Source of the DNA: Pseudobdellovibrio sp.
GTDB lineage: Bacteria; Bdellovibrionota; Bdellovibrionia; Bdellovibrionales; Bdellovibrionaceae
Length of the DNA stretch: 45,664 bases
Direction: 5' to 3'
NCBI GenBank assembly: GCA_023701385.1
Contig: JAMPXC010000026.1
Coordinates: forward strand, 1-45,664
Below the pieces are notes generated by a model. The model had not been told where the DNA came from. It ran no database searches and worked only from the letters and a program-made list of their open reading frames with translations. Position 1 is the stretch's first letter; each line of letters opens with the position of its first letter. Below are positions 16,233 through 24,559 of this stretch, piece after piece. Position numbers and translations under genes: made by a program.

Positions 16233-18439
16233 AAGGTCCCCAGATTGCTAGACATTGAATACTTATAAGCCGTGGCATTGCTTAAACTTTTGCTTGGCGT
16301 AAAGGCGCGGATATTCAGCATGTATTTTTTTGTTGGATCAAGCTTGATCGCCAGATTAGAAATTGTTTTTGCGTAGCTTGTATTTAGCGTTGAGGCTGCA
16401 GCGCGATTTGAGGCAATAACCCAAGCATTCGTTGTGCGAGAAGGAACATAATTGTTCGTGGGGCAACTGCCATCTTCATTTTCAGTCGTGTCACATGAAT
16501 AATCGCCGTTAAAACGGTAACCTTCTTCATAGATAATTAAATCATGATCGGTACTTGTTCCGCTCAGACGTTCGAAAGTGACAGAGATTGAATTTAATCC
16601 GACAAGTGTGCTTGGATCTAACATATAGAAGTGATTTGAATATCGTTGATCGGAATTGACGCCAGTAAATCCTGGATCATCACTGCGTGGAAGTATCACT
16701 GTTGGCTTAGAGCAAGCAGCTTGCACTAACTTATGACCAACTGGCACCCAGTTTAAGTGTGTTGTACCGCTGACATCTTGGGTGTATTTAAGGCCCGTAG
16801 ATCCGATATTGTTATCAGAAAATAATTGTAAGGCTTCAGCATCAGCAACGCCTTTAACAGAAGCTGACCAAGTGGCTGGGGTAATAAGAGTTTTTAAATT
16901 TTCTAAAAATTGATTTGATGAAGAGAAGTGATTTGTTGCATCACCCATTCCGCCTTGGGCATCAAAAGACTGCCACATAGAATCGAAAGTCACGGTGCTT
17001 GAGGCGAATACGGCGCTTCCGCATGATGAACAAACTGAGGCAGAAGGTGTCGACATTTTAAATAGAGCGCGTGTAATTGCTCCTTCGCGGAAATGACCTT
17101 CGCCTGGATATAATGTTGGATTAACTTGGTCAAAGGCCACTCCAAAATAAGGAGCTATTTGCCATTCGCCAGGTGCTGTTCCTGGTTTTTTAAGATCCAT
17201 CATAAAGCCGGTACCGTTACCTACGTTCTGTACTGAATCAGAAAAGCCAATAGAGTTAAATAAAAAGCTCCAACTTAAATCACCGGTTGTGCCAGTGGAA
17301 AGTTTTGTCGCTAATTCTGGATTTATAAAATTTTGTCGTGTGTTTGTGACAACGGCTGCAAGATAGTTGGCCCAAGCTTCGTGCCAAACAAGACGGCCAT
17401 CCATGCGTACGATAATGGAGTGAGTTCCGCCTGGAGTATCGAAGCGGCCGCATTGGTCTTCAATAAAGTGACCCATTTCATGGATCGAAGCAAAGTCATC
17501 AAAATGATCGGTGTTCGATAAACTGATATCGCCAAGCTGACCGCCCGTAATAAAGAAGCTGTCAGTATCTGATTTATAAAAAGAGGTGTTATCTAAAGTT
17601 TGTGGATCAGAGCCTGGGTATTCATACTGAACAGGGTTGAAGCCTGCTTTCCAATACATGCTGAATTTAGTCGATAAACAAGTTAGCTCAGCATTAGATA
17701 TTCCGCCTACATTCAATTTTTCATCTAAGTAAGTGTAAGCCTGGATAAAGTTATTATAGATATTAAAGGCGCCGCCTTTGATAGCCTCATCTTCTGTTTG
17801 GCGGGCGTAGGCGATTAACTCGATCGGTGTAGTGGCAACACCATCAGAAGTAAATGTGTCTTCAATATAATAAACTTTATTTGTGTAGGGATCTTCTTTT
17901 ACAGAAGCGTTAGCGACGAAATTTTTATTCGGCATGACCTTGTTCGCACGCGCATACACACGGATGATGTAAGATTGCGGGGTATCAGGAATTGTTAAAG
18001 TGGTACCTGATACGCTCGTGAGGTTACCACTAAAATCAGTTCTTCCGCATTGTACAAGCTGTTTGGTGCCTTCTGTGTAAATTGCAACTTCAGCATAAGG
18101 AATTGGAAGTGCATCCGCGATAGGATCACTTAAGATCATGTTTTTAATTTTGTTATCGACGATCACAGGTTCAGTCGTCCGTTTAAAAAATACGGCTTGT
18201 GCAGAAACATTGATTGAATCAGTGTAAGTAAAAGGTGTTGTACACTCAGGAACTTCAACTGAAGTTGAAAGAAACTCCTGAGCTTCAGAACTTAAACGTG
18301 GTCCACAACTTTGGGTAAAAGCTGCAAACATAAATAAGATAGTTAAAGTTAAAATCCTGCTCGTAAAGACCACAAATACATATCGGTCAAATAGAGGTAA
18401 AGATGAGTGAAAATGGTCCAGTTTCTCAGGATGAGACAC
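16220..18439 (-). CDS. HExxH...E metalloprotease-like lipoprotein A
   Basis: Paralogue of the product of 13680-15737 and first gene of the operon. Zinc motif H320-E321-M-G-H324 with E354 in LVWHEAWANYL, again 30 residues after the second His. An N-terminal beta domain (ALPIPYAEVAIYTEGTKQ...) and a C-terminal jelly-roll domain (HDLIIYEEGYRFNGDYSC..., KKYMLNIRAF) flank the catalytic part. A lipobox-like TQSC lies at about residue 45. That is deep for a signal peptide, so the true start may be the GTG at 18373, giving a normal 24-residue leader. Neither start has a clear ribosome site. Cysteine pairs near the active site (DQCGR, SVCSSCGS) suggest disulphides. Substrate unknown. Confidence 0.82.
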   Translation of the reverse strand: MSHPEKLDHFHSSLPLFDRYVFVVFTSRILTLTILFMFAAFTQSCGPRLSSEAQEFLSTSVEVPECTTPFTYTDSINVSAQAVFFKRTTEPVIVDNKIKNMILSDPIADALPIPYAEVAIYTEGTKQLVQCGRTDFSGNLTSVSGTTLTIPDTPQSYIIRVYARANKVMPNKNFVANASVKEDPYTNKVYYIEDTFTSDGVATTPIELIAYARQTEDEAIKGGAFNIYNNFIQAYTYLDEKLNVGGISNAELTCLSTKFSMYWKAGFNPVQYEYPGSDPQTLDNTSFYKSDTDSFFITGGQLGDISLSNTDHFDDFASIHEMGHFIEDQCGRFDTPGGTHSIIVRMDGRLVWHEAWANYLAAVVTNTRQNFINPELATKLSTGTTGDLSWSFLFNSIGFSDSVQNVGNGTGFMMDLKKPGTAPGEWQIAPYFGVAFDQVNPTLYPGEGHFREGAITRALFKMSTPSASVCSSCGSAVFASSTVTFDSMWQSFDAQGGMGDATNHFSSSNQFLENLKTLITPATWSASVKGVADAEALQLFSDNNIGSTGLKYTQDVSGTTHLNWVPVGHKLVQAACSKPTVILPRSDDPGFTGVNSDQRYSNHFYMLDPSTLVGLNSISVTFERLSGTSTDHDLIIYEEGYRFNGDYSCDTTENEDGSCPTNNYVPSRTTNAWVIASNRAAASTLNTSYAKTISNLAIKLDPTKKYMLNIRAFTPSKSLSNATAYKYSMSSNLGTLCPQ

Positions 18440-18724
18440 CGTTATCGGCGTTTATTTTTCGACTATGGAAAGACTGTGGAAAAGCGATCAAGACCTAAGC
18501 CGGAAAAAAGGCAAAAAAAAAGGCTCGAAGACCACTCTGAAACATAAACCTCTTTTCGCTAAGTGGGTTTCCATTTAACAACTTTAGGCTTCTCACTACG
18601 AGGTGAGCTTGCACACCATTGTCAGGGACAGATCCCGTATAATAAGCTTGTAAGGTTTATTTTCGATGAGTTTTACGTCAGCGAACCCCCAGCTCTAATA
18701 ATAGCAAAAAACCTAAAAAAGTCC
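18440..18724. other. Non-coding interval between the metalloprotease operon and a small membrane protein gene
   Basis: About 285 bp. It must contain the minus-strand promoter of the metalloprotease operon, and on that strand a run of nine T lies at about 18511-18519. A weak 5-bp inverted repeat (CTCAC/GTGAG) lies near 18594-18609. An open frame from GTG 18563 crosses it on the plus strand but shows no protein-like pattern until about 18725. I see no RNA gene in it. Confidence 0.5.
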
Positions 18725-19000
18725 ATGAATCAGGACCCGCTGGCAAAAAATAAAACTACAGAAACGCAAAAAATAGCCCGATGGGTTGGCATGGTTTCTC
18801 AGATTGATTTTTATTTCCCATTTTTTGTTTTCTTTTATGGTCTGGTGCTTACTTTTGTGCTTGAAATTCCATTTTTTTTAAAATTGGCACAAGAGAAAAT
18901 GCCTGAATACCACGCCCAGTTTGAGAGACACCGCCAATTAGCCGTAATATCGCTCTATGTTGGCGGTCTTTGGTCATTGCAAAATCTATGGTTTTCTTGA
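18725..19000 (+). CDS. Small membrane protein of unknown function
   Basis: 91 residues from ATG 18725. A polar N-terminus (MNQDPLAKNKTTETQ) is followed by a long hydrophobic segment (IDFYFPFFVFFYGLVLTFVLEIPFFL, one or two helices). Then comes a charged stretch and a weak second hydrophobic region near the C-terminus. No ribosome site is obvious. The open frame continues upstream to a GTG at 18563, but that extension looks non-coding. It ends 12 bp before xseA on the same strand. I do not recognise a family; it could be co-transcribed with xseA. Confidence 0.5.
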   Translation: MNQDPLAKNKTTETQKIARWVGMVSQIDFYFPFFVFFYGLVLTFVLEIPFFLKLAQEKMPEYHAQFERHRQLAVISLYVGGLWSLQNLWFS

Positions 19001-19012
19001 TAAATTTCTTGC

Positions 19013-20371
19013 ATGTCGCAAGAGGTAAATCCCACTACAAGTTCTTCTACAAATAGCACTGCAGCACCGCAAATCTTTTCTGTTGAACAGGTAAATGGCT
19101 TTTTGCGTGGCCTGATCGAAGAAAATGTTGGCACTGTTTGGATCAAAGGTGAAATTTCGAATTTCAAACCGCACTCTTCGGGACATTTTTACTTCTCATT
19201 AAAAGATTCAAAAGCGCAAATCAGTGCGATGATGTTTCGTGGTTATAATTCTAAATTAAAATTTAAACCACATGATGGTCTTGAAGTGATCGTGCGCGGT
19301 AAAATTACCGTTTATGAACCACGCGGAACTTATTCAATTGCCTGTGAAATGATGGAGCCTGTGGGCGCCGGTGCTTTACAAAAACAATTTGAACAACTGC
19401 GTGATAAATTAAAAGCTGAAGGTTTGTTTGATCCAGCCAGAAAACAACCTATTCCAACGTATCCAAAAACTGTAGCTATCGTGACTTCTCCGACAGGAGC
19501 GGCGATTCAAGATATTTTAAATATCATGAACCGCCGTGCACGTGGTGTTCAGGTGATTATTGTTCCTGCGGTTGTGCAAGGGGCCGCAGCAGCACCTTCA
19601 TTAGTTGATGGGTTTAAAAAAGCTGAATTATTAAAACCAGATGTGATTATCATCGGCCGCGGTGGTGGATCTATTGAAGATATGTGGTGTTTTAACGACG
19701 AAACGTTAGCCCGCACAATCGCTGCAAGTCAAATTCCTGTGATTTCAGCTGTGGGGCATGAAATTGATTTTACAATTTGTGATTTCGTCGCTGACCTTCG
19801 CGCACCGACACCTTCTGCTGCGGCAGAGTTAGTTGCAAAAAGCTCGCATGAAATTATTCAAAAATTAGAGCAGCTGCAAAGATTACTTCGCTTAGCGATT
19901 GGTCGTCGTTTACAACACAAACAACAATCATTGTTATTACAAGCTAAACGTTTAGTAGATCCAAAAAAGAAGTTACAAGATTTGTTTGTGCGCAATGATG
20001 ATTTGTATTCGCGCTTAGAGTTAGCGATGACAAATTATTTATCGCATTCTCGTCGTGATGTGCAGTTGTTACGTTCACGTTTAGTTTCACCTAAGCAAGT
20101 TATTGAGATTAAAAAAGTATCGTTACAACAACGTCAGCAAAAATTAAGCAACAGTCTTACAAAGAATCTAACCCAATTTAAGTTTCGCGTAGAAAGTGCG
20201 ATGGCGTTGTTAGATTCTTTAAGCCCGCTTAAAGTGGTTGATCGCGGTTATAGTATTGCTTTAAGAGGCAATGACGTTGTGAAGTCAGTGAAACAAGTGA
20301 AAGTTGGTGACCTGCTTTCGGTTAAAGTATCTGACGGTATTATTGAAACAGAAGTTAAAAGTATTAAATAG
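19013..20371 (+). CDS. xseA: Exodeoxyribonuclease VII large subunit
   Basis: Catalytic subunit of exonuclease VII, which degrades single-stranded DNA. It is 452 residues. An N-terminal OB fold (VWIKGEISNFKPHSSGHFYF, LKDSKAQISAMMFR) is followed by the nuclease domain with VAIVTSPTGAAIQDILNI, DVIIIGRGGGSIEDMWCFND and ISAVGHEIDFTICDFVADLRAPTPSAAAEL, all diagnostic. A long helical region and the C-terminal DRGYSIALR follow. xseB begins 9 bp downstream, as expected for a two-subunit enzyme. The N-terminus has a Ser/Thr-rich extension of about 15 residues. Confidence 0.97.
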   Translation: MSQEVNPTTSSSTNSTAAPQIFSVEQVNGFLRGLIEENVGTVWIKGEISNFKPHSSGHFYFSLKDSKAQISAMMFRGYNSKLKFKPHDGLEVIVRGKITVYEPRGTYSIACEMMEPVGAGALQKQFEQLRDKLKAEGLFDPARKQPIPTYPKTVAIVTSPTGAAIQDILNIMNRRARGVQVIIVPAVVQGAAAAPSLVDGFKKAELLKPDVIIIGRGGGSIEDMWCFNDETLARTIAASQIPVISAVGHEIDFTICDFVADLRAPTPSAAAELVAKSSHEIIQKLEQLQRLLRLAIGRRLQHKQQSLLLQAKRLVDPKKKLQDLFVRNDDLYSRLELAMTNYLSHSRRDVQLLRSRLVSPKQVIEIKKVSLQQRQQKLSNSLTKNLTQFKFRVESAMALLDSLSPLKVVDRGYSIALRGNDVVKSVKQVKVGDLLSVKVSDGIIETEVKSIK

Positions 20372-20380
20372 AGGTAGAAG

Positions 20381-20605
20381 ATGGATTTCGAGAAAAAATT
20401 AAATCGTTTAGAAGAGATCGTACAAAAAATGGAAAAAGGAGAATTATCTTTAGATGAATCTCTGAAATTATTTGAAGAAGGTGTTAAACTTTCTCGTGAT
20501 TGCCACGGTCAATTAACAAACGCTGAAGCGCAAGTTAAAAAACTAGTTTCTGTAGATGATAAAGGTAACGCTGTTACTGAAAACTTTTCTGCTGACGAAA
20601 AATAA
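20381..20605 (+). CDS. xseB: Exodeoxyribonuclease VII small subunit
   Basis: 74 residues, the usual XseB size. The family string FEKKLNRLEEIVQKMEKGELSLDESLKLFEEG is present almost to consensus, followed by LSRDCHGQLTNAEAQVKKL. It binds along the helical stalk of XseA. The ATG follows AGAGGTAGAAG. It lies between xseA and ispA, the common order in proteobacteria. Confidence 0.95.
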   Translation: MDFEKKLNRLEEIVQKMEKGELSLDESLKLFEEGVKLSRDCHGQLTNAEAQVKKLVSVDDKGNAVTENFSADEK

Positions 20606-20611
20606 TTAACG

Positions 20612-21469
20612 ATGACTCCGGCGCTTTTGCAGTTACAAACCCAGTTTATTGCTGAATTTGATCAGTACGCTGCAAATTCGTTAAAACAGCTTTCATTAAA
20701 ATTACCCGAAGTGAAAGTTTTATGGGAAAGTTTAAATTATTCTTTCGAATCGGGCGGAAAACGTTTTCGCCCGTTTTTAACGTCTCTGGTTGTGAATGCT
20801 TACAGCCAATCACAAAATTATCTTCCTTTTGCATTAGCGACTGAAATGATTCACACCTATTCATTAATTCACGATGATTTGCCGTGTATGGATAACGACG
20901 ATTTCAGACGGGGCAAATCCACAAATCATAAAGTGTTCGGTGAAGATATCGCACTTTTAGCGGGTGATGCGTTTTTAACGCAAAGTTTGTCTTTATTAGC
21001 TTATGAATACGCTGAAAATCCAAAGCTAGCTGTCGATTTAATTAAATTACTTACTACTAAAGCTGGGGCTCTTGGTATGATCGGTGGCCAAGTGCTGGAT
21101 ATGAAAAGCACCTCTGATATTACATTGTCACAATTAGAGCTGATGCACAGACTAAAAACCGGAGCTTTAATTGAAGCTTCAGTTATGGGTGGAGCTTTTA
21201 TCTGCGAAGCAACCGCTGAAGAAGCTGATGCTTTTGCTAACTACGCCCAAGCCACTGGATTAGCCTTTCAAATTAAAGATGATATTTTAGATGCTGGCGA
21301 AAAAGACCAAGATTTCAAAAGTTTTATTAATCTTTTAGGAATGGATAAAACAAAAGCCGAATTGCAAAAGCAAGTCGACATTTCGTTACAGGCTTTAAGC
21401 GCTTTGGAGCATTTAAATACTCAGCCGTTAAAAGACCTCGTGATCTATAATCAGACCAGAAACAAATAA
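20612..21469 (+). CDS. ispA: Polyprenyl diphosphate (farnesyl/geranylgeranyl) synthase
   Basis: Condenses isopentenyl diphosphate with allylic diphosphates to supply quinones and undecaprenyl carriers. The first Asp-rich motif is DDLPCMDNDDFRRGKSTNH and the second is FQIKDDILD. ESGGKRFRPFL near residue 45 and LLAGDAFLTQS are further markers. At 285 residues it is slightly shorter than typical IspA. The two extra residues in the first motif place it in the bacterial FPP-synthase class, but chain length cannot be read safely. It starts 6 bp after xseB and shares one base with the tlyA start. Confidence 0.93.
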   Translation: MTPALLQLQTQFIAEFDQYAANSLKQLSLKLPEVKVLWESLNYSFESGGKRFRPFLTSLVVNAYSQSQNYLPFALATEMIHTYSLIHDDLPCMDNDDFRRGKSTNHKVFGEDIALLAGDAFLTQSLSLLAYEYAENPKLAVDLIKLLTTKAGALGMIGGQVLDMKSTSDITLSQLELMHRLKTGALIEASVMGGAFICEATAEEADAFANYAQATGLAFQIKDDILDAGEKDQDFKSFINLLGMDKTKAELQKQVDISLQALSALEHLNTQPLKDLVIYNQTRNK

Positions 21470-22206
21470 TGCGTTTAGATCTATTTCTTGTTCAGCATAA
21501 AAATATTGAATCGCGCACAAAAGCGCAGGATTTAATCGTCCAAGGATTAGTTCTTTTTAAAAATAAAGTTTTAACAAAGCCAAGCTTTGATGTGACTGAA
21601 GAAATGTATTCAGACATCACAATTCTAGAAAACAATTTAAGCCAGTATGTTTCGCGTGCGGGTTTTAAACTGGCGGGAGCCCTAGATCATGTTAAACAAA
21701 ACGTTGAAGGTTTAAAGATTTTAGACGTAGGCCAATCAACCGGTGGTTTTACCGATGCACTTTTACAGCGCGGGGTAAAACAAGTGATTGGGCTTGATGT
21801 GGGCACAGCCCAGTTACATGACAAAATCAAAAACGATTCGCGTGTAACCTTTTACGAAAACTTAAATGTAAAAGATATCGCTTCACATGCTTTAGCGAAA
21901 GAAACTTTCGATGGTATTGTGTGTGATGTTTCATTTATTTCCCTGACGAAGGTCGTTGCTTTTTTGGAACCGCTTCTTAAGACAAAAGGCTTCTTTTTAC
22001 TCCTTGTAAAGCCTCAGTTCGAATGTGGCCCACAAGCGCTTGATAAAAATGGTATTGTCAGTGATCCTGAAGTCTATAAAACCATCCAATCTGATATCAC
22101 TTCATTGTGCGAAAAAGTCTTTCATGCGAAATCTATTTTCTTTGAAAGCTCAATTACCGGAAAAGATGGCAACAAGGAGTTTTTCATCTATGGAAAAAAA
22201 GAATAA
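21469..22206 (+). CDS. tlyA: TlyA-family rRNA 2'-O-methyltransferase (S4 + FtsJ-like domains)
   Basis: Methylates ribosomal RNA ribose and in some bacteria affects capreomycin sensitivity and membrane activity. Residues 1-60 form an S4 RNA-binding domain (MRLDLFLVQHKNIESRTKAQ). The rest is a Rossmann methyltransferase with LDVGQSTGGFTDALLQRG as SAM site. The K-D-K-E residues expected of FtsJ-like enzymes appear in SRAGFK, CDVSFIS, LVKPQFE and GNKEFF. Gln replaces the usual Ala in the SAM loop (GQSTGG). It starts at the ispA stop and overlaps the next lipoprotein gene by 17 bp. Confidence 0.92.
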   Translation: MRLDLFLVQHKNIESRTKAQDLIVQGLVLFKNKVLTKPSFDVTEEMYSDITILENNLSQYVSRAGFKLAGALDHVKQNVEGLKILDVGQSTGGFTDALLQRGVKQVIGLDVGTAQLHDKIKNDSRVTFYENLNVKDIASHALAKETFDGIVCDVSFISLTKVVAFLEPLLKTKGFFLLLVKPQFECGPQALDKNGIVSDPEVYKTIQSDITSLCEKVFHAKSIFFESSITGKDGNKEFFIYGKKE

Positions 22207-23155
22207 TTTTTATCTTTTATTAGTTCCGTTTTTATTTTTTGCCAGCTGTCAGTCGTTAATGCGCAGATCACAACCGCAAAAACCATTTACTCCGCAAGTT
22301 GTTGTTTCTGGAACAACAACGACGACAACTCAGCAAACAACGACTACGACAACAACAACTTCGACGCCAGCTGTAAGTGCGACAACACCTGCGATTGTGA
22401 CTCCGCAAATCATCACACCGCAATTTCAAACAGGAGCCGTCAAGGGGTTACCGAAATTTGGGATTATTTTTTCTGCCGGCGGTGCCAAAGCTTGGGCTCA
22501 TGTGGGTGTATTAAAAGAAATGCAAAAATTTAAATTTCCGGTGATCAGCGTTGCAGGTATTGAATGGGGTTCTGTTGTCGCAGCTACCTTTGCGCAAAAC
22601 GCTTCAGTGAACGAAGTCGAATGGGAATTATCAAAATTTAAAGATATCGATGACTGGCAAGAATTTGTTCAGGCCGCTTTTGCGCGCAAAAGCACTTTAG
22701 ATTTTAAAATGCCGTTTGTATGCCCTTCGGTAAATTTAAAAACTAAAACAAGCTATATGCTCAATCGCGGCCAAGTGGATCAATTTATCCCATTTTGTAT
22801 TCCGTCGGCGGGGATTATTAAACCTTACGGCAACAGCGTAGCTAACTTAACAGACTTAAATTTAACGGTTCAGCATCTTAAAGCCACAGGTGTTAATAAA
22901 ATCATTCTGATTAATGTGATTGCTGGAAAAAATGACTCAGCGATTATAAAATCAATGGATTCAGCTGAAAATCAGATCTGGGGCCAATTTGCAGCCTCAT
23001 TAACGAAGAAAACGCATGGTATTGATGAAGTGATTGAGATTGATCTGGGCGATTACGATATCGATGATTTTGATAAACGACGCGATATTATGGTCAAAGG
23101 CTCTGAATTAGGATACAGTCAGGTTAAGAAAATCGCCGATAAATATAGGCTTTAA
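22190..23155 (+). CDS. Patatin-like lipoprotein lacking the catalytic serine (probable pseudoenzyme)
   Basis: ATG 22190 is chosen because AAGGAG lies 10 nt upstream and a lipoprotein signal peptide (FYLLLVPFLFFASC) follows. A threonine-rich linker of about 45 residues leads to a patatin/RssA-like domain. The oxyanion-loop region is FSAGGAKAWAHVGVLKEM (S95 onward) and matches the family GGGARGxAHIGVL. Where active enzymes have AGTSIG with the nucleophilic Ser, this protein has AGIEWG with E125. The Asp of the usual DGG/A motif is also missing (PSAGIIKPYG). Hydrolase activity is therefore unlikely. It overlaps tlyA by 17 bp and precedes pepP. Confidence 0.82.
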   Translation: MEKKNNFYLLLVPFLFFASCQSLMRRSQPQKPFTPQVVVSGTTTTTTQQTTTTTTTTSTPAVSATTPAIVTPQIITPQFQTGAVKGLPKFGIIFSAGGAKAWAHVGVLKEMQKFKFPVISVAGIEWGSVVAATFAQNASVNEVEWELSKFKDIDDWQEFVQAAFARKSTLDFKMPFVCPSVNLKTKTSYMLNRGQVDQFIPFCIPSAGIIKPYGNSVANLTDLNLTVQHLKATGVNKIILINVIAGKNDSAIIKSMDSAENQIWGQFAASLTKKTHGIDEVIEIDLGDYDIDDFDKRRDIMVKGSELGYSQVKKIADKYRL

Positions 23156-23164
23156 AAGGTAAGT

Positions 23165-23179
23165 AAAGCCGCAGGCTTT
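23165..23179. repeat. Perfect inverted repeat with 3-nt loop before pepP
   Basis: AAAGCC, loop GCA, GGCTTT, located between the patatin-like gene and pepP, just before the pepP ribosome site GAAGGA. No U-tract follows. It has the same NNNGCC-NNN-GGCNNN design as hairpins at 31531-31545 and 41301-41315. Confidence 0.5.
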
Positions 23180-23191
23180 CGAAGGAATATC

Positions 23192-24532
23192 ATGGCTATT
23201 AGCAAAGCGACTCGTAAGTCGACAGAAAACGCAGAAATTTTCAAACGCCGCCGTCAAAAAGTGATGGCCGGTCTTAAAGATGCCGCTTTATTAGTGGCGG
23301 CTCATCCTGAGCACGTAAGAAATGACGATGTTCATTATCCATACCGTCAAGATTCAAATATGTATTACTTAACTGGTTTTGAAGAGCCAGAATCTTTCTT
23401 ATTGCTTCGCCCAGGTAAAACACCTGAGACGGTGATGTTCGTGCGTCAAAAAAACGTTGAGCGCGAAACTTGGGATGGATTCCGCTTTGGACCAGAAGGT
23501 ACAAAAAAAGAATTTTTAATTGATGAAGTTTACCCGATCGAGCAGTTTGAAGCTAAGGCCGTAGAACTATTAAAAGGCTACGAAGATTTATATTACCGTT
23601 TATATAAAAACCCAGAAGCCGATCACCGTGTACAAACTATTTTATTAAATTTAAAACGCGCACATGGCAGATCTGGTTACGGTTTATTAACAATCAAAGA
23701 TGCAGACACTTTCTTAGGTGAATACCGTTTACGTAAAAATGAAGATGATTTACGTAATCAACGTATCGCTTGTGAAATTTCAGCAAAAGCTCACATCGAA
23801 GCGATGAAATTTACTCGCCCAGGTGTGACTGAGCGCCAAGTGCAAGCTGTGTTATCACACGCTTTCTACGCGAATGGTTCAGGCCGTGAAGGTTATAACT
23901 TTATCGTGGCCAGCGGTAATAACGCGACAACTTTACATTACAACTTCAACGATCAGGTCTGCGAAAATGGTGAATTACTATTAATCGATGCTGGCGCTGA
24001 AATGAATTTCTACTCTGGCGATATCACAAGAACATTTCCTGTGAATGGTCGTTTTACACCGATTCAGAAAAAGGTTTATGAAGGTGTATTAAAAATCCAA
24101 AAAGAAATCATCGATTATGTTAAACCAGGTATTTACTTTAAAGATTTACACGCCATGGGAGAAAGCCGCCTAACAGATCTAATGATCGAGTTATCGTTAG
24201 TGCGCGGTCGTAAAGAAGATATCATGAAAGCGAACGAACACCGTAAGTACTATCCACATGGCATTGGCCACTGGTTAGGTATGGATGTTCATGATGCTGG
24301 TCTTTACATGATTAAAGGTGAACCCCGTCCGATCGAAGCGGGCATGATGTTTACAATCGAGCCAGGTTTATACATTCCAGCCAATGATATGACAGCCCCA
24401 GAAGAATTACGCGGCATTGGTATTCGTATCGAAGATAATATTCTTGTGACTGAAAGAGGCTCTGAAAACTTAACGGCCTTAGTGCCTAAAGAAGTTGATG
24501 AGATCGAAAAATTAATGGCTTCTACAAGATAA
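23192..24532 (+). CDS. pepP: Xaa-Pro aminopeptidase (aminopeptidase P, M24B)
   Basis: Removes N-terminal residues next to proline. The 446-residue protein has the creatinase-type N-terminal domain (DSNMYYLTGFEEPESFLLLRPG) and the pita-bread catalytic domain. Metal ligands are visible in LLIDAGAEMNFYSGDITRTFP (two Asp), HGIGHWLGMDVHDAG (His), FTIEPGLYIP (Glu) and GIRIEDNILVT (Glu), the complete five-ligand set. No signal peptide, so cytoplasmic. The ATG has GAAGGA upstream. Confidence 0.95.
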   Translation: MAISKATRKSTENAEIFKRRRQKVMAGLKDAALLVAAHPEHVRNDDVHYPYRQDSNMYYLTGFEEPESFLLLRPGKTPETVMFVRQKNVERETWDGFRFGPEGTKKEFLIDEVYPIEQFEAKAVELLKGYEDLYYRLYKNPEADHRVQTILLNLKRAHGRSGYGLLTIKDADTFLGEYRLRKNEDDLRNQRIACEISAKAHIEAMKFTRPGVTERQVQAVLSHAFYANGSGREGYNFIVASGNNATTLHYNFNDQVCENGELLLIDAGAEMNFYSGDITRTFPVNGRFTPIQKKVYEGVLKIQKEIIDYVKPGIYFKDLHAMGESRLTDLMIELSLVRGRKEDIMKANEHRKYYPHGIGHWLGMDVHDAGLYMIKGEPRPIEAGMMFTIEPGLYIPANDMTAPEELRGIGIRIEDNILVTERGSENLTALVPKEVDEIEKLMASTR

Positions 24533-24536
24533 TAAA

Positions 24537-24559
24537 AAAGCGAGATTTACTCTCGCTTT
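24537..24559 (-). terminator. Intrinsic terminator serving the minus-strand HAD operon, overlapping its last gene
   Basis: AAAGCGAGA, 5-nt loop, TCTCGCTTT, a perfect 9-bp stem. On the minus strand it is followed by TTTTTTATTAT, a good U-tract. On the plus strand no U-tract follows, so it ends the minus-strand genes better than pepP. The stop codon of 24547-24963 lies inside the hairpin. Confidence 0.8.

Noticed and set aside
18563-18724. GTG-initiated extension of the small membrane protein gene
   Set aside because: No ribosome site; composition changes at about 18725 and the extension has no protein pattern.
18440-18724. Possible small RNA such as SRP or 6S RNA
   Set aside because: None of the conserved blocks is present; only a 5-bp inverted repeat is visible.
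22025-22189. Upstream extension of the patatin-like lipoprotein frame
   Set aside because: It lies wholly in tlyA; AAGGAG plus a lipoprotein signal peptide fix the start at 22190.
22308-22400. Possible DNA repeat in the Thr-codon-rich stretch
   Set aside because: Codons vary; it is a Thr-rich linker in the lipoprotein, not a tandem repeat.
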